Positions 8,669 through 18,220 of a stretch of 64,000 nucleotides of DNA are shown piece by piece. The stretch covers positions 2,030,125 through 2,094,124 of the forward strand of contig NZ_GL892076.1 of the NCBI RefSeq assembly GCF_000213975.1, read 5' to 3'. Under the pieces are notes generated by a model. It did not search any database. It was not told the origin of the DNA and saw only the letters and a list, made by a program, of their open reading frames with translations. Both the position numbers and the translations under genes were made by a program. The stretch comes from Centipeda periodontii DSM 2778. GTDB taxonomy: Bacteria; Bacillota; Negativicutes; Selenomonadales; Selenomonadaceae. How positions within the stretch are numbered: position 1 is the stretch's first letter; the number at the start of each line of letters is the position of its first letter.

Positions 8669-9649
8669 TTAGCCCTGCGAAGCACTGACATAGGCATCGT
8701 CAAAATCCGTTGCAATCAGTGTCGCCTGTACTTTGCCCACCATCTCCGGCTGAACAACGATCCCCACAATAATATCGACCTCTGGATGTGCACGCTTGTG
8801 AATATACTGCACCGCCTCGTCCACATCGCGCAGACTCATCGTGGGATCGCCCGTAAGGTTGAGCACGACTCCACGTGCTCCCTCAATGCCGCGGTCGATC
8901 AGAGGACTCTTGATCGCCCTCAGCACCGCCTTCTGCGGGCTTTCGTCCACCCCGATGGCGAGCAGCGCGTCGCTCGATGTGCTCTGACGAAAGATCGTCG
9001 TCACATCGGAGAAGTCAACATTGATGATGCCCGTCGTGAGAATGAGCTCTGCCACGCAGCCTACCGTCTGTCGCAGGACCTCATCTGCGAGGGCAAAGGC
9101 ATCGACGAAGGACATATTGCGGTCGGGTGCAATCTTGAGCAAGTTATCGTTGTGTATCGTGATAAAGGCGTCCGTATGCCCCTGCATACGTGCAATGCCC
9201 TCCTGCGCCGTCTGCATCTTGCGTGCCATCTCGAAGTGAAATGGCGTCGTCACAACGCCGATCGAGAGAATGCCCATGTCGCGAGCGATCTCCGCGACGA
9301 CAGGAGCGGCCCCTGTTCCGAGTCCCCCGCCCATCGTCGCTGCGATAATGACGAGATCCGAACCCTCGAGCACGGCGCGGATCGCCCGCTCCTCCTCACG
9401 CGCCGCCTGCTCGCCGATCTCAACCCGTCCGCCCGTACCGCGCCCATTTGTCAGCTTCTCGCCGATGGGCAGAACCGTAATGCCCTGCTTGTGCAGGGTA
9501 TTCAGCTGGCGCAGATCGGAGTTAATGCCGATGAGCGTGATATCGAGATCGTATTTCTCGTGCACACAGCGTACGATATTGTTGCCGCCGCCGCCAACGC
9601 CGACCACCTTGATTGTGATTTTCGGTTTGATAATTTCAGCTGCCGGCAT
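8669..9649 (-). CDS. FtsZ/tubulin-like GTPase, tail-less paralogue
   Basis: The 326-residue protein has the full FtsZ GTPase fold. It shows VGVGGGGNNIV at 16-26, a tubulin G-box GGGLGTG at 107-113 where normal FtsZ has GGGTGTG, the FxLADEVLRQTVGCVAELI helix, and the catalytic T7 loop NVDFSD at 210-215 with both acidic residues kept. It ends about 10 residues after the core, so the variable linker and the conserved C-terminal peptide that bind FtsA, ZipA or SepF are missing. No cell-wall or division genes surround it; its neighbours are an HD phosphohydrolase and an EamA exporter. It is probably a second FtsZ-family protein with a non-divisome role. The start has AGGAG 6 bp upstream. Confidence 0.88.
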   Translation of the reverse strand: MPAAEIIKPKITIKVVGVGGGGNNIVRCVHEKYDLDITLIGINSDLRQLNTLHKQGITVLPIGEKLTNGRGTGGRVEIGEQAAREEERAIRAVLEGSDLVIIAATMGGGLGTGAAPVVAEIARDMGILSIGVVTTPFHFEMARKMQTAQEGIARMQGHTDAFITIHNDNLLKIAPDRNMSFVDAFALADEVLRQTVGCVAELILTTGIINVDFSDVTTIFRQSTSSDALLAIGVDESPQKAVLRAIKSPLIDRGIEGARGVVLNLTGDPTMSLRDVDEAVQYIHKRAHPEVDIIVGIVVQPEMVGKVQATLIATDFDDAYVSASQG

Positions 9650-9684
9650 AGTGTACTCCTTACAGAAGTGCCGATAAAATAGCG

Positions 9685-10563
9685 CTATAACACACCTTTT
9701 TCCGTGCCTCCCCGAATCTGTGCCATCAGCGCACCGCCGAGGAGGAGTGCGCAGCCCATAATCTGAACGCCGCTCATGGTCTCACCGAGAATGATCCACC
9801 CCGACACAGCAGCAAAAACCGCCTCCGTCGACAGGAGAATCGACGCCTGCATCGGCTCTACATATGCCTGCCCGAGAATCTGACAGGTGTAGGCGACGCC
9901 GCAGGAGAGAACCCCTGCGTAGAGAATCGGAATCGCCGCACGGACGACATCGCTCCACAGGAACGTTTCATAGACGGCGGCGAGCGCCGCGTTGCCGACC
10001 GTGCAGACGATCATCTCCATGAGACAGAGCTCGATGGCATCCACAGTGCTTGCATAGCGGTCAATGAGGAGAATCTGCGCCATCCAGAAGAAGGAGCAGA
10101 TGAAGACGAGCAGATCGCCCGTATTGATCGTCAGCTCCCCATAGGCGGAGAGGAAGTAAACACCGATGAACGCAAGCAGTGCGCCTCCCCACTGCGCCAC
10201 GCGGACGCGCTGACCGAGCAGAACCGCAGCGAGCGGTACGAGCACGATATACAGCGTCGTGATGAACGCCGTCTTACCCGCCGTCGTATAGAGGAGTGCG
10301 ACCTGTTGGAGCGTCACGCCGATGAACATCGCAACTCCGACGGGAATCCCCGGGAGAAATCCCGAGCGAAATGTCCCCGCGCGCCGCTCGTCCGCGCGCT
10401 TGCCGCGATAAGCGAACCAGAGCGCCCCCATAAACAGCGTTCCAAGAGCAAAGCGGAATGCCGCATAGGTGTAAGGACCAAGCCCCTCCATCCCGAGAAC
10501 CTGAGCAACGAACGTCGTTCCCCAGAAGAACGACGCCGCAAGCAACATCAGATTTCCGCGCAT
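9685..10563 (-). CDS. EamA-family (DMT) transporter
   Basis: This 292-residue membrane protein has ten predicted helices in two EamA repeats. The first repeat starts with the family phrase LAASFFWGTTFVAQ and the second contains STEAVFAAVSGWIILGE. Members export amino acids and other small metabolites; the substrate here cannot be told. Its start codon lies only 3 bp after the stop of the amino-acid ABC ATPase gene, so it is probably the last gene of that operon. Confidence 0.9.
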   Translation of the reverse strand: MRGNLMLLAASFFWGTTFVAQVLGMEGLGPYTYAAFRFALGTLFMGALWFAYRGKRADERRAGTFRSGFLPGIPVGVAMFIGVTLQQVALLYTTAGKTAFITTLYIVLVPLAAVLLGQRVRVAQWGGALLAFIGVYFLSAYGELTINTGDLLVFICSFFWMAQILLIDRYASTVDAIELCLMEMIVCTVGNAALAAVYETFLWSDVVRAAIPILYAGVLSCGVAYTCQILGQAYVEPMQASILLSTEAVFAAVSGWIILGETMSGVQIMGCALLLGGALMAQIRGGTEKGVL

Positions 10564-10566
10564 GGA

Positions 10567-11286
10567 TCAGAGCACCTTCGACAGGAAGCTGCGCGTACGC
10601 TCCTCCTTTGGATGCTCGAACACCTCGCGCGGCACCCCAGACTCGATGATGCGCCCCTCGTCCACGAAGAGCAGGCGGTCGCCCACCTCGCGGGCAAAGC
10701 CCATCTCATGCGTGACAACGACCATCGTCATGCCCTCGTTTGCAAGTGCACGCATGACATCGAGCACCTCGCCGACCATCTCTGGGTCGAGCGCCGAGGT
10801 CGGCTCATCGAAGAGCATGACCTTCGGGTGCATGGCGAGCGCACGCGCGATCGCGACGCGCTGCTGCTGACCGCCCGAGAGATTGTCAGGATAGGCATCC
10901 GCCTTTTCTGCAAGTCCCACACGTGCGAGCAGTTCGCGTGCCGTCTTTTCGGCTGCATCACGAGAAACGTGCTTGACCTTCATCGGCGCGAGCATGATGT
11001 TCTCAAGCACTGTCATATGAGGAAAGAGGTTGAAGCGTTGAAACACCATGCCTACCTCTTCGCGCACCTTGTTAATATTTGCCTCACTCGAAAGCGTGAT
11101 ACCGTCAACGACGACCTCGCCCCCCGTCGGCTCCTCGAGGTGGTTCATGCAACGGAGCAATGTACTTTTACCGGATCCCGAAGGGCCGATAATAACGACG
11201 ACCTCTTTCTCATCAATCGAGAGGTCGATCCCCTTCAGCACCTCATCCGTACCAAATGACTTGCGGAGGCCCTTAATCTCAATCAT
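10567..11286 (-). CDS. amino-acid ABC transporter ATP-binding protein (GlnQ-like)
   Basis: The 239-residue ATPase has Walker [10 protein letters not shown] (34-42), the signature LSGGQQQR (136-143), Walker [13 protein letters not shown] (156-167) and the H-loop [10 protein letters not shown]. The length and the [15 protein letters not shown]-loop region are characteristic of polar amino-acid importers. The ATG at 11286 overlaps the end of the permease gene by 8 bp, indicating translational coupling. Confidence 0.94.
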   Translation of the reverse strand: MIEIKGLRKSFGTDEVLKGIDLSIDEKEVVVIIGPSGSGKSTLLRCMNHLEEPTGGEVVVDGITLSSEANINKVREEVGMVFQRFNLFPHMTVLENIMLAPMKVKHVSRDAAEKTARELLARVGLAEKADAYPDNLSGGQQQRVAIARALAMHPKVMLFDEPTSALDPEMVGEVLDVMRALANEGMTMVVVTHEMGFAREVGDRLLFVDEGRIIESGVPREVFEHPKEERTRSFLSKVL

Positions 11287-11950
11287 GGACACGATACCTC
11301 CGTTCCAGATATGCGACAAAGCGCGAAATCGTCAGCGTCATCACGAGATAGATAACGGCGACACTCATCCATATTTCAAACGAGCCGTACGTCTTTGCAA
11401 TGATGAGCTGTCCCCGACGCGTCAGCTCCTCGAAGCCGATGACCGACACAAGGGAGGAGTCCTTCAGCATGGCGATGAACTCATTGCCAAGCGGCGGGAT
11501 GACGCGTTTGAATGCCTGCGGCACGATGATGTAGCGCATGGTCTGCAACCACGTCATGCCGAGCGAACGCCCCGCCTCCATCTGTCCGTCGTCGACCGAC
11601 TGGATGCCCGCACGGAAAATCTCCGCCACGTATGCACCCGAGTTGATGCCGCACGCAGAGATTGCCGCAATGAATGGGTCGATGCGCTGCCCCGTGATGA
11701 CCGGCAGGGCAAAGTAAAAGAGAAAGATCTGCACGAGCAGCGGCGTCCCGCGAAAGAATTCCACGTAGACCTCCGCGAGCATCCGAAGTACACGCAGATT
11801 CGAGATGCGCGCCACACCGACAATCAGACCGATCACAAAGCCGATCGCCGTCGACAGCATCGTAATCTGTATCGTAACCCCCGCACCGATGAGCAGTAGC
11901 GGAAATGAGTTGACGACGAGATTCATATCAAAGTTCATAAGTTCATCCAT
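11279..11950 (-). CDS. amino-acid ABC transporter permease
   Basis: The 223-residue protein is a His/Glu/Gln/Arg/opine-type permease with about five membrane helices. The EAA loop ([20 protein letters not shown]) contacts the ATPase encoded next door. It has [18 protein letters not shown], a hallmark of this family. It is the first gene of a permease-ATPase-EamA operon that lacks a binding protein; the lipoprotein at 2039-2812 is the nearest candidate partner. A later ATG at 11938 is an alternative start. Confidence 0.93.
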   Translation of the reverse strand: MDELMNFDMNLVVNSFPLLLIGAGVTIQITMLSTAIGFVIGLIVGVARISNLRVLRMLAEVYVEFFRGTPLLVQIFLFYFALPVITGQRIDPFIAAISACGINSGAYVAEIFRAGIQSVDDGQMEAGRSLGMTWLQTMRYIIVPQAFKRVIPPLGNEFIAMLKDSSLVSVIGFEELTRRGQLIIAKTYGSFEIWMSVAVIYLVMTLTISRFVAYLERRYRVHD

Positions 11951-12087
11951 TCTCCCTGTATAGATTCATAATTCCCATGATATTCCTGCATAAATAGCCG
12001 TTCTCCATATTATATTTCAATCAAAGAGTGGTGTCAATAAATTCGCGCTCTTTGTCGAAATCGAATCACGTCAATCGCGAAAAAATA

Positions 12088-12126
12088 CACCCCACGAGCC
12101 GGTGATGAGCACCGGCTCGTGGGGTG
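12088..12126 (-). terminator. strong terminator after the PAS/MCP gene
   Basis: A perfect 17-bp stem (arms 12088-12104 and 12110-12126) with a 5-base loop, 21 bp past the chemoreceptor stop. On the minus strand it runs into TATTTTTTCG, a classic intrinsic terminator. Confidence 0.92.
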
Positions 12127-12147
12127 CTTAAGGAATTGCAGTTTCCT

Positions 12148-13254
12148 TTACAACTTCTTGGACAGCGCCTCAATGTTGTCGGACATCGCCTTTGCCTCCT
12201 CAACGGACGCGCTGATCTCCTTCATGTTCGCCGCCTGATTCTCGATCAGACCGTTGATGGACTTGATGCGCTCGGTAATATGATTCGCCGCCTTTCCCAT
12301 GGAGCCGAGTTCTTCAAGGATTTTGCTCGCGGCATCACGGCTGCTGTCGGCAAGTTTTCCAACCTCCTCCGCCACAACAGAGAAGCCGCGCCCTGCCTCG
12401 CCCGCACGGGCAGCCTCAATGGAGGCATTCAGCGAGAGAAGGTTTGTCTGCTTCGAGATCGTCATGACAAGCTCGGACATCTTGAGCGTGTTCTCCGTCT
12501 GGCTGCGCGTATCCTCCGCCGCCTTTGTGATCTCCTCCTGTACGTTCGAGATCTCCATCGTGCGCTCCATCGTCTGGCTCACACTCTCTGTGATCGTGTC
12601 GATGGACGCATACAGACTGCTGAGCATCGTCTCAAGCTCGCTATAGAACTTTTCCTTCTTCTGCGATGTCTGCTCAAGCTCTTCCGATTTCCGCCTCTCC
12701 TCATCGATATCGACAAAGACGCCGATGATCTCCTCCGGATGTCCACTCTTGTCGCGTACGACGTTGCCGGAGGCATGATACCAGCGGTAGCTGCCGTCAT
12801 GGATCTTCAGGCGATAGTCCGCATTGTATGTCGTATGACCACTGAGATCTCGGATACAGGCGTTAAACGAGGAGAATGTCCCCTCCACATCATCCGGGTG
12901 CAGACGTGAACTCCACGACTCAATCGTGTTCGGGAAGTCCGACTCCCCACGGAAACCGATCATGCGGCGAAACTCATCCGACCAGATCGCATAGGCGATG
13001 CTGAAATCCGGATTGATCTTCATATACCACATGCCGGAGTTGATCGCCTCATTGACCGTACGGAGACGGAAACGCTGGTACTCAAGTTCCTCGTTCACGC
13101 AGTCAATCAATTCATTCAACTCAGCTGCATATGGCTCATTACTGCGCAGTTTTGTGAAAAGCTCATTTTTCTCATGTCCCGCAACGATTCCCTGAATCGC
13201 TCCCGCGAAATCGTGTGCCCCGCCTGTTCCGTTATTCTTGTCTAACAATTGCAT
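12148..13254 (-). CDS. soluble PAS domain chemoreceptor (MCP)
   Basis: The 368-residue protein has no membrane helix. Residues about 70-185 form a PAS domain of the PAS_3 type, with GMWYMKINP at the start and [28 protein letters not shown] at the end. Residues about 205-368 are a methyl-accepting signalling coiled coil with the conserved hairpin tip around [19 protein letters not shown] (280-298), which binds CheA/CheW. It should be a cytoplasmic sensor of an internal signal, perhaps redox or a small ligand; no cofactor ligand is obvious. The ATG at 13254 follows GGAGGG closely. No other chemotaxis gene is present in the window. Confidence 0.93.
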   Translation of the reverse strand: MQLLDKNNGTGGAHDFAGAIQGIVAGHEKNELFTKLRSNEPYAAELNELIDCVNEELEYQRFRLRTVNEAINSGMWYMKINPDFSIAYAIWSDEFRRMIGFRGESDFPNTIESWSSRLHPDDVEGTFSSFNACIRDLSGHTTYNADYRLKIHDGSYRWYHASGNVVRDKSGHPEEIIGVFVDIDEERRKSEELEQTSQKKEKFYSELETMLSSLYASIDTITESVSQTMERTMEISNVQEEITKAAEDTRSQTENTLKMSELVMTISKQTNLLSLNASIEAARAGEAGRGFSVVAEEVGKLADSSRDAASKILEELGSMGKAANHITERIKSINGLIENQAANMKEISASVEEAKAMSDNIEALSKKL

Positions 13255-13269
13255 TCCCTCCAAAAAGTT

Positions 13270-13330
13270 TTAGGAATCACTGATAAATGCGCCAAGACGA
13301 TGGTGCTGAATTTATCCGTGCTCCCTTTAC
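13270..13330. repeat. palindromic repeat, copy 2
   Basis: The ends AGGAATCACTGATAAA and ATTTATCCGTGCTCCCT flank the core GCGCCAAGACGATGGTGCTGA. This is the inverse orientation of copy 1, with a core 18 of 21 bases identical. It lies just upstream of the chemoreceptor start codon. Confidence 0.7.
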
Positions 13331-13393
13331 TCCCACTGTTACGCTTATTGTATCATATCAGAGCATATATGCAAGCAGGAGTTGAGATAAAGC

Positions 13394-13558
13394 TTGATTT
13401 GCTTTTCCGATAAACTTGACTTTGGAAATCGGTCAAACGCAGTACGGACGGAACGTGCACATGCGGAGTTGCCATCCGATGCTCTGCTCGACTATGTCGA
13501 GGAACGTCTGGAACTTTTGGAATTTCTGCGGCGAAAGATTGACACGCTCAACAAATAG
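13394..13558 (+). CDS. possible small protein (54 aa) or gene remnant
   Basis: A short plus-strand frame opens with TTG, 12 bp after an AGGAG, and ends in TAG at 13558. A clear terminator hairpin follows within a few bases. The last 30 residues (ALLDYVEERLELLEFLRRKI and onward) read like a genuine amphipathic helix. I do not recognise the protein. It could be a small gene or the tail of a decayed one. It is the only plus-strand coding signal in the left 27 kb. Confidence 0.4.
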   Translation: MICFSDKLDFGNRSNAVRTERAHAELPSDALLDYVEERLELLEFLRRKIDTLNK

Positions 13559-13561
13559 AAA

Positions 13562-13600
13562 AATCCCCTTCGACGAATCGTCTCCGTCAAAGGGGATTCT
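13562..13600 (+). terminator. intrinsic terminator, possibly bidirectional
   Basis: Arms AATCCCCTT and AAGGGGATT, extended by an inner GACG/CGTC pairing, are followed on the plus strand by CTTTTAG. It sits directly after the 54-codon plus-strand frame and could also stop minus-strand transcripts from htpX. Confidence 0.75.
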
Positions 13601-13601
13601 T

Positions 13602-13637
13602 TTAGGAATCGCTGATAAAATTATCAGTGCTTCCTAT
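13602..13637. repeat. palindromic repeat, copy 3 (core deleted)
   Basis: Only the two ends of the repeat remain, AGGAATCGCTGATAA and TTATCAGTGCTTCCT, joined by AA to make a near-perfect palindrome. It lies 4 bp beyond the htpX stop codon. The internal deletion of the core suggests that the ends are what is conserved or mobile. Confidence 0.7.
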
Positions 13638-13641
13638 ATAT

Positions 13642-14511
13642 TCAGCGGATGTGCATGCGCTGTGCCTGCGCGCGCAGACGCGCGATGCGCTCCTGCGTGT
13701 CCGGATGAGTCGAGAACAAGCTCTTGAACGAGATGTCACGCCCCGTGAGCGGATTGATGATGCACATGTGTGCCGTCGCGGGCGTTGCCTCCGGCAAGGG
13801 TGCGCCGTGCACGGCGTAGTACTCGATCTTCTCGAGTGCCGAGGCGAGGTAGTTCGGGTTGCCGCAGATCTCTGCGCCCCCCTCGTCCGCACTGTACTCA
13901 CGCGAGCGCGAGATCGCCATCTGGATGAGCGCCGCCGCAATCGGTGCGATAATCGCCGTCGCGATGAGACCGATGATGCCGCCGCGATCGTCGTCGCTCG
14001 AACGCCCGCCTCCAAAGATAGCCGCCCACTGGGCGATGCTCGCCGCATAGGAGATGACGGTCGCCATCGTCGCTGCAATCGTCGAGATGAGAATGTCACG
14101 GTGCTTTACATGCGCGAGCTCATGACCGAGTACCCCCGAGATTTCGTTGTAGTCGAGCGCACGCATGAGCCCCGTCGTCACAGCGACCGCCGCGTTCGAG
14201 GGATTGCGCCCCGTCGCGAATGCGTTCGGCGCATCCTCGTTGATGATGTAGACGCGCGGCATTGGGAGCCCTGCACGCTCCGCAAGCTTCTCAACGAGCC
14301 CATAGAGCTCCGGGGCACTCGCACGATCCACCTCGCGTGCATGATACATGCTGAGCACCATACGATCGGAGAACCAGTACGAGAAGAAGTTCATGCCAAG
14401 CGCGATGATGAGCATGACAGTCATACCCGTATGTCCGGCGAAGATGCCGCCGAGAGCAACCATGAGCGCCATGAGGAGCGCCATAAGCATTGTCGTCTTA
14501 AGTGTGTTCAT
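13642..14511 (-). CDS. htpX: membrane zinc metalloprotease HtpX
   Basis: The 289-residue M48 protease has two N-terminal membrane helices and a second hydrophobic pair at about 143-200. The zinc site HELAH is at 130-134 and the third ligand Glu205 lies in SREYSADE. HtpX degrades misfolded membrane proteins at the inner face of the cytoplasmic membrane, commonly under heat or envelope stress. The length and the [21 protein letters not shown] segment are typical. A 12-bp palindrome, TTGTCGCGACAA, lies directly upstream of its ribosome site. Confidence 0.96.
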   Translation of the reverse strand: MNTLKTTMLMALLMALMVALGGIFAGHTGMTVMLIIALGMNFFSYWFSDRMVLSMYHAREVDRASAPELYGLVEKLAERAGLPMPRVYIINEDAPNAFATGRNPSNAAVAVTTGLMRALDYNEISGVLGHELAHVKHRDILISTIAATMATVISYAASIAQWAAIFGGGRSSDDDRGGIIGLIATAIIAPIAAALIQMAISRSREYSADEGGAEICGNPNYLASALEKIEYYAVHGAPLPEATPATAHMCIINPLTGRDISFKSLFSTHPDTQERIARLRAQAQRMHIR

Positions 14512-14525
14512 AGGCTTCTTCCTCC

Positions 14526-14537
14526 TTGTCGCGACAA
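14526..14537. promoter_or_regulatory. palindrome upstream of htpX
   Basis: TTGTCGCGACAA is a perfect 12-bp inverted repeat just before the AAGGAGGAAG ribosome site of htpX. It could be an operator or a small 5'-UTR hairpin. No regulator is assigned. Confidence 0.35.
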
Positions 14538-14596
14538 ATTCTTTGTCCTTTTGACTATATCATACAGGGACATTATGGAAAAAGGCTGGAATCCTC

Positions 14597-16192
14597 TCAA
14601 ATCGTTTCGAAATTGACCAGTTTCGCGTCAAAGATACCGTCAATGGCGAGCAAGCGTGCGAGCGTATCGTCGGGGATGTCGTGATCAATCGTGAGTGCCA
14701 TGATGCTCATCCCCTCACGTTTTGACTTGCCCACCTGCATGGACGAAATGTTGATGCCCGCCTCGCCCATAATAGAACCGACTGTGCCGATGACACCGGG
14801 ACGGTTGATATGCGGACAGATGAGGAGGCGTGCGTGTGGATCGATATCCACGCGGAAGCCGTTGATCCGCACGATACGTCCATCGGTGCCGAAGAGTGCG
14901 CCCTGAACCTCTGCCGTGCCCGCTTCTGCCGTACCCGCCGCTGTCGTGACACGCACGGTGATGAGCGTCGAATAGTGCGAGTTTTCCTTTTCCTTGATCT
15001 CCGTCACCTTGATGCCGCGCGATTTCGCGACACTCGGGGCGTTGACGTAGTTGATCTCGCTCTCGAGGATGGGATTGAGCATGCCTTTGAGAATCGCCGT
15101 CGTAAGGAAACTCGTGTTGACCTCCGTAATCTCGCCGTTGTAGATGACCTCCACATGGGAGATGGGTCCTTCGGCGAGCGAACAAACGGTACAACCGAGC
15201 TGCTCCGCGAGTGTGATGTAGGGACGGATGACGCGCATGACTTCCTTCGATACGGGCGCCATGTTGACCGCTGCCGTCACAGGCTCACCACGCAGTGCCG
15301 CGCGAATGCCCTCTGCCACGTCTACGGACACACCGATCTGTGCCTCCACCGTGGATGCACCGAGGTGTGGCGTGAGCACGATTCCCGGAACATCGCGCAG
15401 AGGGCTGTCCTCTACGAGCGGCTCGCTCTCGAACACATCGATCGCTGCGCCCGCAACGATTCCTTCCTTGATCGCCGCCGCCAGATCCTTCTCGTTGATG
15501 ATGCCGCCGCGCGCGCAGTTTACGAGGCGCACGCCCGGCTTCATCTTGCGCATTTGATTCATGGAGATCATACCGCGCGTTTCCTTCGTGAGCGGCATGT
15601 GCACGGTGATAAAGTCCGCCGCCGCAAAGATATCGTCCAGTGTTCCCACGGTCACGCCGAGCGCCTTGGCTCTCTCTTCATTGATATACGGATCATAGGC
15701 GATAATGTTCATATCAAAGGCGAGCGCGCGTTTTGCGACCCCACTGCCGATGCGCCCCATACCGATGACGCCGAGTGTCTTGCCACGCAGCTCCACGCCG
15801 ACGTACGCCTTACGGTTCCACTCTCCCGCATGCATGGTCGCATCCGCCACAGGAATGTTGCGCGCCATCGAGAGCATCATCGCCATCGTGTGCTCTGTCG
15901 CCGCGATCGTGTTGCCGCCCGGCGAGTTAATGACGATAATGCCGCGCTCCGTCGCCGCCTTCACGTCGATGTTGTCGACACCGACGCCCGCACGCCCAAT
16001 GATCTTCAGTTTATCCGCGCGCGCGAGCACGTCCGCCGACACCTTCGACGCCGAGCGCACCATGAGTGCGTCATAGTCACCGATGATCTCCACAAGCTCT
16101 TCATGCGAGATCTTGTCACGCACATCAACTTCATACTCTGCCAGCAGACCAATCCCCTCGGGTGAAATCCCATCCGCAGCCAAAATCTTCAT
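14597..16192 (-). CDS. serA: D-3-phosphoglycerate dehydrogenase
   Basis: The 531-residue protein oxidises 3-phosphoglycerate with NAD, the first step of serine synthesis. The NAD fold carries GVIGMGRIGSGVA at 141-153. The catalytic Arg lies in NCARGGIINE and the catalytic His in LTPHLGAST. As in long-form enzymes of Clostridia and Bacillus, an allosteric-substrate-binding (ASB) domain follows. A C-terminal ACT domain starts near residue 455 (LLICPHINRPGVIGTVGSIM), which usually senses serine. It is monocistronic behind a consensus promoter. Confidence 0.97.
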   Translation of the reverse strand: MKILAADGISPEGIGLLAEYEVDVRDKISHEELVEIIGDYDALMVRSASKVSADVLARADKLKIIGRAGVGVDNIDVKAATERGIIVINSPGGNTIAATEHTMAMMLSMARNIPVADATMHAGEWNRKAYVGVELRGKTLGVIGMGRIGSGVAKRALAFDMNIIAYDPYINEERAKALGVTVGTLDDIFAAADFITVHMPLTKETRGMISMNQMRKMKPGVRLVNCARGGIINEKDLAAAIKEGIVAGAAIDVFESEPLVEDSPLRDVPGIVLTPHLGASTVEAQIGVSVDVAEGIRAALRGEPVTAAVNMAPVSKEVMRVIRPYITLAEQLGCTVCSLAEGPISHVEVIYNGEITEVNTSFLTTAILKGMLNPILESEINYVNAPSVAKSRGIKVTEIKEKENSHYSTLITVRVTTAAGTAEAGTAEVQGALFGTDGRIVRINGFRVDIDPHARLLICPHINRPGVIGTVGSIMGEAGINISSMQVGKSKREGMSIMALTIDHDIPDDTLARLLAIDGIFDAKLVNFETI

Positions 16193-16253
16193 CCGTTAGC
16201 CCTCCCATGCGGCGCTTTGGCGCACATCGTTTCTTTTACACAGTGTACGGCTC

Positions 16254-16283
16254 ATTATAGTCAAAAGAGGCGTCCGGTGTCAA
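16254..16283 (-). promoter_or_regulatory. promoter of serA
   Basis: TTGACA (16278-16283) and TATAAT (16254-16259) on the minus strand are separated by 18 bp, about 60 bp upstream of the serA start codon. Both hexamers match the consensus exactly. Confidence 0.8.
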
Positions 16284-16397
16284 ATATTTCGACGGGGTTC
16301 TATGATAGCGGATTTCGCCGTTCAATCGAAGGGCGTTTAGATGTAGAGAATTTTCCGCCGAAGTGTGGGCAAAAAGATGCGTCAATTTCCCCCACGC
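16284..16397. other. non-coding stretch between serA promoter and hcp terminator
   Basis: Part of the 320-bp interval between serA and hcp. I see no gene, repeat or hairpin of note here. The interval's recognisable content is the serA promoter on one side and the hairpin at 16398-16440 on the other. Confidence 0.5.
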
Positions 16398-16440
16398 AAA
16401 GAGGCTGTTGCACGAAACAAAACGTACAACAGCCTCTTTT
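16398..16440. terminator. bidirectional terminator between hcp and serA
   Basis: Perfect 13-bp arms AAAGAGGCTGTTG and CAACAGCCTCTTT enclose a 17-base loop. The A- and T-ending stems suit termination in both directions. It lies about 75 bp beyond the hcp stop codon. Confidence 0.75.
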
Positions 16441-16512
16441 TGATTTCAGCTATTCTGACAGGTTCTTTCGCTGTTTTTCGAAGATCATCCTATCATATGA
16501 AAAGATATTCTC

Positions 16513-18174
16513 TTACACCGCAGCGGCTTCCGACTCGTCCGCTTCGATGCCGAACATTGCCATATCGTCCTCGACGTTCGTGATGCCGCCGATGCCGAAG
16601 GTCTCGACGAGCACCTTTGCGACATTCGGAGAGAGGAACGCGGGGAGCGTGGGTCCGAGGTGGATGTTCTTCACGCCGAGGTGGAGCAGCGCGAGGAGAA
16701 CGATGACAGCCTTCTGCTCGTACCACGCGATATTGTACGCAATCGGGAGCTTGTTCACATCATCCAGACCGAATACTTCCTTAAGCTTCAGCGCAATCAG
16801 CGCAAGCGAATAGGAGTCGTTGCACTGCCCTGCGTCAAGGACACGCGGGATACCGCCGATGTCGCCGAGATCCTTCTTGATATACTTGTATTTCGCGCAG
16901 CCCGCCGTGAGAATGACCGTGTCATGCGGCAGAGCCTCAGCGAACTCAGCATAGTACTCACGCGACTTCATACGGCCATCGCAGCCCGCCATGACGACGA
17001 ATTTCTTGATCGCGCCGCTCTTCACCGCCTCGACAACCTTGTCCGCGACGGCAAAGACCTGCTCATGCGCGAAGCCGCCGACGATCTCGCCCGTCTCCAG
17101 CTCCGTCGGAGGCGCGCACTTCTTCGCACACTCGATGACGGGTGTAAAGTCCTTCTCACCGTTCACGAGAGGGATGTGCGTGCAGCCCGGCACGCCGACC
17201 GCAGCCGTCGTAAAGAGGCGATCCTTGTAGCTGTCCTTCGGCGGAACGACACAGTTCGTCGTCATGAGGATCGCGCCATTAAACTTCTCGAACTCCTCTT
17301 TCTGCAGCCACCATGCGTTGCCGTAGTTGCCGACGAGGTTGTCGTACTTCTTGAATGCGGGGTAGTAGTGCGCGGGGATCATCTCGCCATGCGTATAGAC
17401 ATCGACGCCCGTGCCCTTCGTCTGCTCCAAGAGACGCTCAAGATCCTTGAGGTCATGCCCGGAGATGAGGATACCGGGGCGGTTACGAACGCCGAGGTTG
17501 ACCTTTGAGATCTCGGGATGACCGTACGTGCCCGTGTTCGCACCGTCGAGGAGTGCCATCCCCGCAACGCCCCACTTGCCCGTCTCAAGCACGAGCGCCG
17601 TCAGCGCATCGCCATCCATCGTATCATCGAGCAGCTGTGCCAGCGCGTGCTGCATGAATGCGTCGATCTCCTCGTTCTCGTGACCGAGCGCATTTGCGTG
17701 CTCGACATAGGCGGACAGCCCCTTCAGACCGTACGTCGTCAGCTCACGCAGGCTGCGTACATCCTCGTTCTCCGTCGCGAGCACGCCGACCGTCTTCGCC
17801 TTTGCCTCGAACTCTGCACGCGGCGCCGTCCAATGTGCCGCCTCTGGCAGATGCGACGCATCAGAGAGCTGCCCAAGCAGATCCGCCTTGATCGCAAGCG
17901 TCTCCTCAATCACGTCCATGATCGCCTCGCGGTCGAAGTTCGCATTCGTGATCGTAATGAAGAGGTTCATCGTCACGCGATGGTTCACCTCGATGGCAAC
18001 CTTCTTGCCCGCTGCGCGCAGTGCCGTCGTCACCGCGCCGAGCCCCTTCGTCACATAGACGAGCAGATCCTGCATGTCGGCGACATCCGGCTTCTTGCCG
18101 CAGACTCCCTGCACCGTGCAGCCCTTGCCACCCGCTGTCTCCTGACACTGATAACAAAACATTTTAGCATCCAT
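16513..18174 (-). CDS. hcp: hybrid cluster protein (hydroxylamine/NO reductase)
   Basis: The 553-residue protein is a typical anaerobe Hcp. The N-terminal cysteines Cys7, Cys10, Cys19 and Cys25 bind a [4Fe-4S] cluster. The hybrid-cluster ligands fall in the conserved segments [16 protein letters not shown] and [11 protein letters not shown]. Hcp detoxifies nitric oxide or hydroxylamine under anaerobic nitrosative stress. The ATG at 18174 has AAAGGAG upstream; the frame extends further, but only through the promoter region. No hcr reductase gene is adjacent. Regulation is visible: a perfect palindrome centred at -41.5 of the predicted start site. Confidence 0.97.
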   Translation of the reverse strand: MDAKMFCYQCQETAGGKGCTVQGVCGKKPDVADMQDLLVYVTKGLGAVTTALRAAGKKVAIEVNHRVTMNLFITITNANFDREAIMDVIEETLAIKADLLGQLSDASHLPEAAHWTAPRAEFEAKAKTVGVLATENEDVRSLRELTTYGLKGLSAYVEHANALGHENEEIDAFMQHALAQLLDDTMDGDALTALVLETGKWGVAGMALLDGANTGTYGHPEISKVNLGVRNRPGILISGHDLKDLERLLEQTKGTGVDVYTHGEMIPAHYYPAFKKYDNLVGNYGNAWWLQKEEFEKFNGAILMTTNCVVPPKDSYKDRLFTTAAVGVPGCTHIPLVNGEKDFTPVIECAKKCAPPTELETGEIVGGFAHEQVFAVADKVVEAVKSGAIKKFVVMAGCDGRMKSREYYAEFAEALPHDTVILTAGCAKYKYIKKDLGDIGGIPRVLDAGQCNDSYSLALIALKLKEVFGLDDVNKLPIAYNIAWYEQKAVIVLLALLHLGVKNIHLGPTLPAFLSPNVAKVLVETFGIGGITNVEDDMAMFGIEADESEAAAV

Positions 18175-18220
18175 GAGAAACTCTCCTTTGCGATATATCC
18201 AATACACATTTGTTGTCTTG

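Noticed and set aside
8039-9682. A 547-codon plus-strand frame opposite the HD and ftsZ-like genes
   Set aside because: Antisense shadow of two recognised proteins; the translation is rich in Arg, His and Cys without any motif.
14810-16165. A 451-codon plus-strand frame opposite serA
   Set aside because: Fully contained in serA on the other strand, which has intact catalytic motifs and a consensus promoter.
16217-16813. A plus-strand gene of about 198 codons between serA and hcp
   Set aside because: It overlaps the end of hcp in antisense, covers the terminator hairpin, and shows no motif or ribosome site.
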